This document shows positions 5,551 through 10,147 of a DNA stretch of 10,147 nucleotides, in pieces. The stretch lies in NCBI GenBank assembly GCA_020058145.1, contig JAGVEP010000266.1, forward strand, positions 1 through 10,147, given 5' to 3'. Below the pieces are notes generated by a model. The model was given only the letters and a program-made list of their open reading frames with translations, had not been told where the DNA came from and made no database searches. The DNA comes from Phycisphaerae bacterium (GTDB taxonomy: Bacteria; Planctomycetota; Phycisphaerae; UBA1845; Fen-1342). The position numbers and the translations under genes are program-made. Position 1 is the first letter of the stretch, and every line of letters begins with the position of its first letter.

Positions 5551-6228
5551 CTACGTTCCGCTCGCGCCGTCCGGCAGCGCGGGCTGCGGCTCGAATTTCG
5601 GTGGCGGCGCCGACGTGACATCCGTGATGTCCGTCGGCAAACCGGCCTCAGCGTCCGCGTGCGGCGTCGTCTCGGGCGCGGCTTCGTCTTCGTCCTTGGG
5701 GGCCGCCCCAAAGGCATCCTTCACCGCCGAGAGGATCATGACCATGTTGCGGCCGTCCATCGTCGGCGGGCGTTCGACCTTCACCCGTGTGCCGAAAGCC
5801 GCCAGGACGCCCTTAAAGACCTCGAGCGCGACTTCTCTCCGGCTCCGTTCACGACCGCGAAAGACCATCGTGAACTGCACCTTGTCGCCCTTCTGGAAGA
5901 AGCGGATCGCCTGCTTGACCTTGATCTCGCGGTCATGCGTGTCGGTCTTCGGCCGCACGCGCACTTCTTTGACCTGCTGTTCGTGGTGCTTCTTCTTGAC
6001 GTTCTTCTTCTGGGTGTACTTCCATTTGCCGAAGTTCATCAGCCGGCAAACGGGGGGGCGCACGTTCGGCGCCACTTCCACCAGGTCGACCCCGGCCTCG
6101 CGGGCCATCCGCAAGGCCTCCACGTTCGACAAGATGCCGAACTGCTCGTTGTCGGCGCCGATCACGCGGACGGGCGTGACACGAATTTGCTCGTTGCAAC
6201 GGAAGTTCTGATTGATAAGCGCCACCAT
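5551..6228 (-). CDS. infC: Translation initiation factor IF-3, with acidic/proline-rich tail
   Basis: 225 residues from the ATG at 6228. IF-3 binds the 30S subunit, keeps 50S off and checks the initiator tRNA-start codon pair. The N-domain is about 12-75 (NEQIRVTPVRVIG, GILSNVEALRMA, GVDLVEVAPNVRPPVCRLMNFGKWKY), then a basic linker KKNVKKKHHEQQ, and the C-domain about 86-170 (KEVRVRPKTDTHD, FFQKGDKVQFTMVFRGRE, MDGRNMVMIL). Residues 172-225 are an extra low-complexity tail rich in Asp, Glu, Pro, Ala and Thr, absent from E. coli IF-3 (180 residues). The gene follows thrS by 31 nt, the classical order, but rpmI and rplT do not follow. AAAGAAAGG abuts the ATG directly, an odd spacing, so a nearby GTG (6225) or ATC (6216) start is possible. 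The TAG stop sits within a sequence resembling the start of the type B repeat. Confidence 0.93.
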   Translation of the reverse strand: MVALINQNFRCNEQIRVTPVRVIGADNEQFGILSNVEALRMAREAGVDLVEVAPNVRPPVCRLMNFGKWKYTQKKNVKKKHHEQQVKEVRVRPKTDTHDREIKVKQAIRFFQKGDKVQFTMVFRGRERSRREVALEVFKGVLAAFGTRVKVERPPTMDGRNMVMILSAVKDAFGAAPKDEDEAAPETTPHADAEAGLPTDITDVTSAPPPKFEPQPALPDGASGT

Positions 6229-6259
6229 CCTTTCTTTGCGACGGGTTGCCCGCGTCGCG

Positions 6260-8419
6260 TTACGCCGAAGCCTGGTCTGCTGCGGCGGGGGCGGTTTCGC
6301 CCCGCTTCTGCAACTCCAAAGCGCACGCGGCCAGGAACTCGGGCAACGAGCAGCTCCCAAGCTGCTTGCCGTCGCGCGTGCGGACGTTCACGGTGTTGTC
6401 GGCGGCTTCCTGTTCGCCGACCACGAGGAGGTACGGGATTTTCGCCAGCGTCGCCTGGCGGATTTTCGCGCCGATCCGCTCGCTGCTGTTGTCCAGTTCG
6501 ACGCGCAGCAGCGCGGCACGGCAAACGTCGTACACCTGCTGGGCGTACGGCCCCGATTTCTCGCTGATCGAGCAGATGCGCACCTGAACCGGCGCAAGCC
6601 AGAGCGGAAACGCGCCCGCGAAGTGCTCAATCAGGATGCCAATGAACCGTTCGAAGCTGCCGAACGGAGCGCGATGGACCATCACCGGACGATGCTCGTG
6701 ATTGTCTTCGCCGATGTACGTGAGCTCGAAGCGTTCCGGAAGATTGTAGTCCACCTGAACGGTGCCGAGCTGCCATTCGCGGCCGATACAGTCCTTAACG
6801 ATGAAATCGATCTTCGGTCCGTAGAACGCGGCCTCGCCGCGCTCCTGCACGTGCTCCATGCCGGCGCTCTGTACGGCGGCCAGCACCGCGGTCTCGGCGC
6901 GGGCCCAGTTTTCGAGGGAACCGATGTACTTGTCGCTGTCGTCGCGCAGGCCGACCCGCACGCGGTAGTTGTGCAGCCCGATTACGTCGAGCACCAGCTT
7001 GGCCATGTCCACGCAGCCGGCCACTTCGGCCAGCAACTGCTCCGGCGTGCAGAAAATGTGGGCATCATCCTGGCAGAAGCCGCGCACGCGGATCATGCCG
7101 GAGACCTCGCCGGACTGCTCGTACCGGTAGACCTGCCCGAATTCCGCGATGCGCACGGGCAGGTCGCGATAGCTCCGCGGCTCTGACGCGTAAATCCGGA
7201 TGTGGTGCGGGCAGTTCATCGGCCGCAGGAGATAGCCGTCTTCGTGTGTCAACCAGCCGCGAATCCGGCGGAGGCGGTCTTCCATCGGCGCGCTGGCCGG
7301 ATAGCCCGCCTTCAGCAGGTCTTCATGTTCCGCCGCGATGCGGTCGAACAGCTCCAGCTCTGCCTGGCTGGCGCGGTCCGCGTTCGATGCGCGGGCGAGT
7401 TCCCACAGCGCGTTGAGCTGCTGCGCCCGTTGCGACTCGAACAGCGGCGGGTACTGACTGTCTTTGTAGTACGGGAAATGCCCGCTGGTGCGATAAAGGT
7501 CGAGTTTGCCGATTTGCGGCGTGTAGACCGGCTGATAGCCGCGGCGTAGGAGCTCCTCCAGGATGAACGACTCGAGCACGCGGCGGATGATGGCCCCCTT
7601 CGGTTTCCAGAGCACGAGGCCCGTGCCGACCATCGGATCGAGCAGGAAGAGCCCTAACTCCTGGCCGAGCTTGCGGTGATCGCGTTTCCGCGCCTCTTCG
7701 AGCTGGGCCAAGTGGGCTTTCAGCGCTTTCTTGTCCCCAAACGTGGTCCCGTACAATCGCTGCAACATCTGCTTGGTGGCGTCGCCGCGCCAGTACGCGC
7801 CCGCGACCTGCATGACTTTGAAGGCCCCGATACGGCTGGTGCTGGGCACATGCGGTCCGCGGCACAAGTCCTCGAAGCAGTTCGCGGCGGGCTGGCCGGT
7901 CACGTAGAAGCTGAGCGTATCGCCGTCGGCGCGCTGGGCGTTGTCGATCTTGTAGGGATTGCCCTCGGCCCGCAGCTTGTTCAGCGCCGCGGGCCGCGGC
8001 ATTTCAACCCGCGTAAAGGGCCGGTTGGCGGCGACAATCTCCGCCATCTTGGCTTCGATCCGCACGAAGTCCTCGGGCGTGAGCGCGTGATCGAGTTCGA
8101 TGTCGTAGTAGAAACCGTTTTCGACCGGCGGGCCGTAAGCGAGCTTCGTTTGCGGCCAGAGGCTGCAGACGGCCTCGGCCATCACGTGCGCACAACTGTG
8201 CCGCGCGACTTCGAGACCTTCGGGGTCGTCGAGCGTGAGCGCGTGCAGGGCGACTTCGGGGCCGCCGAGGCGCGTGGCCAGATCGACGACTTGGCTGTCG
8301 ATTTTGGCCGCAATGGCTCGGCGCGCGAGCCCGGGGGAAATCGCCTGGATCACATCCGCGGCGGTGGCGCCGTCGGGGTGCTCGACGACGTTGCCGTCGG
8401 GTAGCCGCACTTTCAGCAT
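6260..8419 (-). CDS. thrS: Threonyl-tRNA synthetase with catalytic-domain insertion
   Basis: 719 residues; class II synthetase charging tRNA-Thr. In order: TGS domain (about 1-62, MLKVRLPDGNVVEHPDGATA); N2 editing domain with HSCAH at 74-78 and C186 and H190 in CRGPH, which removes mischarged Ser; catalytic domain with motif 1 region near VGTGLVLWKPKG, MNCPHH (zinc Cys403), motif 2 RYEQSGE and VRGFCQDDAHIFC (zinc His454), and VMVHRAPFGSFERF (zinc His582); and a C-terminal anticodon-binding domain from LAPVQVRI. About 60 residues (roughly 328-394) sit between YYKDSQYPPLF and GYLLRPMNCP, where E. coli ThrRS has about a dozen. The total exceeds the E. coli enzyme (642). The start at 8419 has GAGGAA 9 nt upstream; the frame opens 9 codons earlier, but those codons contain this ribosome site. 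Likely co-transcribed with infC. Confidence 0.95.
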   Translation of the reverse strand: MLKVRLPDGNVVEHPDGATAADVIQAISPGLARRAIAAKIDSQVVDLATRLGGPEVALHALTLDDPEGLEVARHSCAHVMAEAVCSLWPQTKLAYGPPVENGFYYDIELDHALTPEDFVRIEAKMAEIVAANRPFTRVEMPRPAALNKLRAEGNPYKIDNAQRADGDTLSFYVTGQPAANCFEDLCRGPHVPSTSRIGAFKVMQVAGAYWRGDATKQMLQRLYGTTFGDKKALKAHLAQLEEARKRDHRKLGQELGLFLLDPMVGTGLVLWKPKGAIIRRVLESFILEELLRRGYQPVYTPQIGKLDLYRTSGHFPYYKDSQYPPLFESQRAQQLNALWELARASNADRASQAELELFDRIAAEHEDLLKAGYPASAPMEDRLRRIRGWLTHEDGYLLRPMNCPHHIRIYASEPRSYRDLPVRIAEFGQVYRYEQSGEVSGMIRVRGFCQDDAHIFCTPEQLLAEVAGCVDMAKLVLDVIGLHNYRVRVGLRDDSDKYIGSLENWARAETAVLAAVQSAGMEHVQERGEAAFYGPKIDFIVKDCIGREWQLGTVQVDYNLPERFELTYIGEDNHEHRPVMVHRAPFGSFERFIGILIEHFAGAFPLWLAPVQVRICSISEKSGPYAQQVYDVCRAALLRVELDNSSERIGAKIRQATLAKIPYLLVVGEQEAADNTVNVRTRDGKQLGSCSLPEFLAACALELQKRGETAPAAADQASA

Positions 8420-8699
8420 GTGGCGGGATTCCTCATGGGCGTGCAAGCGGCCCGGACGCGGGCACGCCGGTTACACGTACACGCGAATTGTCGGGTCGTG
8501 CGGACGGATTGGCTGGGCGGGCGCGGTGGCCTGGCCCGCCGGCGCGATAGTCCGTCACGATTCGATCCTGCGTGCCATGATGTGTTTACCAATCGGTTCG
8601 GTGCCGGCGCCCAATCAGCGCCTGCCACTAGCGTCAATTTATCGGCTTGGTCCGAAAAGTCAACTCAATCTAGCAGGGGGCCGCGCGCGAATCCCGGGC
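8420..8699 (-). promoter_or_regulatory. thrS upstream region: promoter candidate and long leader
   Basis: 280 nt between two minus-strand genes; I see no convincing gene in it. Read on the minus strand, TTGACT (+ 8658-8663) and TAAATT (+ 8636-8641) are 16 nt apart and form a sigma70-like promoter in an otherwise GC-rich stretch. Transcription would begin near 8629 and leave about 210 nt of leader before the thrS ATG. A GGCGGGC/GCCCGCC stem of 7 bp (8516-8522 with 8534-8540) lies in the leader. I find no T-box signature. Whether the leader has a regulatory role is open. Confidence 0.45.
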
Positions 8700-9377
8700 T
8701 CAGAACCGGTCCACGTCGAGTCGTCGCAGGTCTGTGCCGCTCTTCCCGTTAGCAGCGTTCGATGCGATACGCAGGTCTCCGCGCCGGGCGTTGGCCTGGT
8801 AGGAATAGACGGTGGCGGCCAGCATGGCCCACAGGATACCCACCACGGGGGAATCGTCCTGGGCCCAGGCGCGGAACGTATCGCCGACCACGGGAAACGC
8901 GTCGCTGGCAAGGGCCACCAATCCGACGATGATCAAACCAGCTCCAAAGAAACTCGTGCTCAGCGCGATCATGGTCTGTCGGCTCACGAGGGTCATGGCC
9001 GCCCCCGCCGCTCCACCGAGCACAGTCGCCACGATCGCGAGCAGCCCGCGCAACCCCAGTTGGTCGGCACAGTAGCCCGCCAGGCCGGCCCAAAGCACGC
9101 CATGGGCCATTACACCCGCGATCTGCGGCCAGATCAGGCCGACGGCCGCGCCGACCGAAGCACCGGCGGCGGCGAAAACATCGCCCGGCAGCGCCACAGG
9201 CACAGCCAGGGCTTGGCCGCTGATGTACCCCAGCAGACCGCAGCCCGCGCCGACCAGCAGGCGGTAGAAACGGAAGCCCTGGAGCCCGGCGACGAGGCCC
9301 GCACCGACGAGCACGACACCGGTCAAGCCCGGCTGCACAGCGGCCCATTCAAATAATACTCGTTGCCAGCCAGCCAA
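8700..9377 (-). CDS. Polytopic inner-membrane protein of unknown function
   Basis: 225 residues from a TTG at 9377, or 240 from a GTG at 9422. I count six to seven hydrophobic segments, rich in Gly, Ala and Val with many GxxxG-like spacings: about 16-33, 40-59, 65-85, 86-100, 108-130, 133-156 and 174-190. The tail is soluble and charged (RRGDLRIASNAANGKSGTDL). The first loop-helix pattern GFRFYRLLVGAGCGLLGYISG recalls the TMEM198/DUF4203 type of membrane protein; this is a weak visual match. TTG 9377 is preferred because GGAGGT lies 10 nt upstream and because the promoter candidate at 9428-9456 would start RNA at about 9421, leaving no leader for the GTG. It stands behind another multi-helix membrane gene on the same strand, perhaps a functional pair. 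Confidence 0.7.
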   Translation of the reverse strand: MAGWQRVLFEWAAVQPGLTGVVLVGAGLVAGLQGFRFYRLLVGAGCGLLGYISGQALAVPVALPGDVFAAAGASVGAAVGLIWPQIAGVMAHGVLWAGLAGYCADQLGLRGLLAIVATVLGGAAGAAMTLVSRQTMIALSTSFFGAGLIIVGLVALASDAFPVVGDTFRAWAQDDSPVVGILWAMLAATVYSYQANARRGDLRIASNAANGKSGTDLRRLDVDRF

Positions 9378-9427
9378 GGCGCAATACACCTCCGTGCCGC
9401 CACGCGGGCGACATTGGCACACGCTTC

Positions 9428-9456
9428 ATAATTGGATATCGGTGGCCGCGGGGCAA
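9428..9456 (-). promoter_or_regulatory. Promoter candidate for the 8700-9377 membrane gene
   Basis: On the minus strand TTGCCC (+ 9451-9456) and AATTAT (+ 9428-9433) are separated by exactly 17 nt, each matching four of six consensus bases. The predicted RNA start is near 9421, giving about 44 nt of leader before the TTG start. The rest of the 166-nt gap (9378-9543) shows no further gene. Confidence 0.35.
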
Positions 9457-9543
9457 ACGCGGAAGTGTGTATTTCGGAATTTCGTGCGCACACACGCTTT
9501 ACGCGGGCACGGCGGCCCGAGAGTTATCGGCCGTGACCGGGAT

Positions 9544-10147
9544 TTACTGGCCTGGTGCTTTCACAGGCGCGGCCGGTCTCTTCTTCGATCGCAGGCCGTA
9601 CACGTCAGCGAGATTGAACAGCAACGCGATGCCCCACAGCGCCGCAATCGTGAGCGGTCCCCAATGGCTCACCGCGTCTCGGTAGCCCGGCAAACCCAAA
9701 TGAACCACGCCATAGCCGCCCGCGCCGAGTAGAGTGCTGCCGAGCGTCGCGGCGAGCAACGCGCTGCCCGCGCGCGGGAGCACTAGCCCGAAGATGAACC
9801 CCGCAAGGCCGGTCACGACGACGATAGTGAACAGGCTGGCCTGGAAATCGGGCACGTTGGCCGACAAGTGCGTCCACAGGCCGGCGAGTTCCACCTGGGC
9901 GGCGGGCAGCGAGGCCGCCGGCTCACTCGCTGGCTTGAGCGTGACAAGCTGCTCCGCCCGTTCCAGGCCCCCGGCCAGGTATTTTTGGATCGGCTCGCGC
10001 AGCATCTGGTGACCGTAAAGGCCCAGAGCCAAAGACATCACACAGGCCGCCACGAGCACGGCTACCCAGAGGCGGTACAGCGCGAAGCCGACGCCGAGCC
10101 CGACGACCCCGGTTGCCACCACCGTCGGCCAGTGCGGCGTGCCGATC
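9544..10147 (-). CDS. Membrane protein, 5' end beyond the window
   Basis: Partial: the frame ends with TAA at 9544-9546 and is open to the right edge, with IGTPHWPT before the first GTG (10122), so the true start is probably outside. Visible order: one or two hydrophobic helices (VVATGVVGLGVGFALYRLWVAVLVAACVM), a soluble stretch of about 55 residues (LREPIQKYLAGGLERAEQL through LWTHLSANVPDFQ), then three helices (SLFTIVVVTGLAGFIFGLVL, LLAATLGSTLLGAGGYGVV, LTIAALWGIALLF) and a basic tail (LRSKKRPAAPVKAPGQ). I do not recognise the family. The GxGxxxYRLW pattern in the first helix echoes GFRFYRLL in the downstream neighbour, so the two may be distantly related or interact. Confidence 0.65.
   Translation of the reverse strand, partial: IGTPHWPTVVATGVVGLGVGFALYRLWVAVLVAACVMSLALGLYGHQMLREPIQKYLAGGLERAEQLVTLKPASEPAASLPAAQVELAGLWTHLSANVPDFQASLFTIVVVTGLAGFIFGLVLPRAGSALLAATLGSTLLGAGGYGVVHLGLPGYRDAVSHWGPLTIAALWGIALLFNLADVYGLRSKKRPAAPVKAPGQ

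Noticed and set aside
6229..6360. Upstream start for infC at 6360
   Set aside because: It would overlap thrS by about 100 nt and add an Arg-rich stretch unlike any IF-3 N-terminus.
6212..7186. + strand open frame of 324 codons opposite thrS
   Set aside because: It is antisense to conserved ThrRS and IF-3 coding sequence and has no family features.
8521..8545. T-box antiterminator in the thrS leader (minus strand GGCCACCGCG)
   Set aside because: The match to the T-box core is poor and there is no specifier stem or terminator/antiterminator pair.
8235..9356. + strand open frame of 373 codons across the thrS start and the 8700-9377 gene
   Set aside because: It spans the end of one real gene, an intergenic region and most of another on the opposite strand; the product is low-complexity and Arg/Gln-rich.

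Overview
This is a GC-rich bacterial window with dense, mostly single-copy chromosomal genes. I infer a Planctomycetota-type bacterium or a relative. The reasons are the high GC, an IF-3 with a long acidic/proline-rich tail, a threonyl-tRNA synthetase with an extra block in its catalytic domain and an MNCPHH zinc motif, and type II secretion-like pseudopilins with relaxed cleavage sites. The phylum is inference; no rRNA or other phylogenetic marker outside these proteins is present.

Layout. Positions 1-690 hold the 3' part of a GspH/FimT-like pseudopilin whose open frame runs back through an array of short palindromic repeats to the window edge. It is followed on the + strand by GspI-, GspJ- and GspK/PilX-like minor pseudopilin genes (687-2164), with ATGA overlaps at two of the three junctions, so this is one operon. 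A small minus-strand lipoprotein gene (2216-2662) converges on the operon. A Fur-family repressor gene (2832-3215, +) diverges from the lipoprotein and converges on a propionyl-CoA synthetase gene (3224-5185, -). The last 22 codons of that synthetase are two perfect copies of the palindromic element seen at the window start.

Everything from 3224 to the right edge lies on the minus strand. In transcription order it is: a 5'-truncated membrane protein (9544-10147), a second polytopic membrane protein (8700-9377), thrS (6260-8419), infC (5551-6228), a small two-helix membrane protein (5249-5488) and prpE. thrS-infC keep the classical order with a 31-nt gap, but rpmI and rplT do not follow infC. 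A good promoter candidate lies about 210 nt upstream of thrS.

The most unusual signal is the palindromic repeat family. It has at least three hairpin types, with paired base changes between two of them. It is arranged in units that are multiples of three bases, and it is read in frame at the start of one gene and, on the other strand and in another frame, at the end of another. This resembles the protein-coding palindromic elements described in Rickettsia, but the sequence is different and the host looks unrelated.
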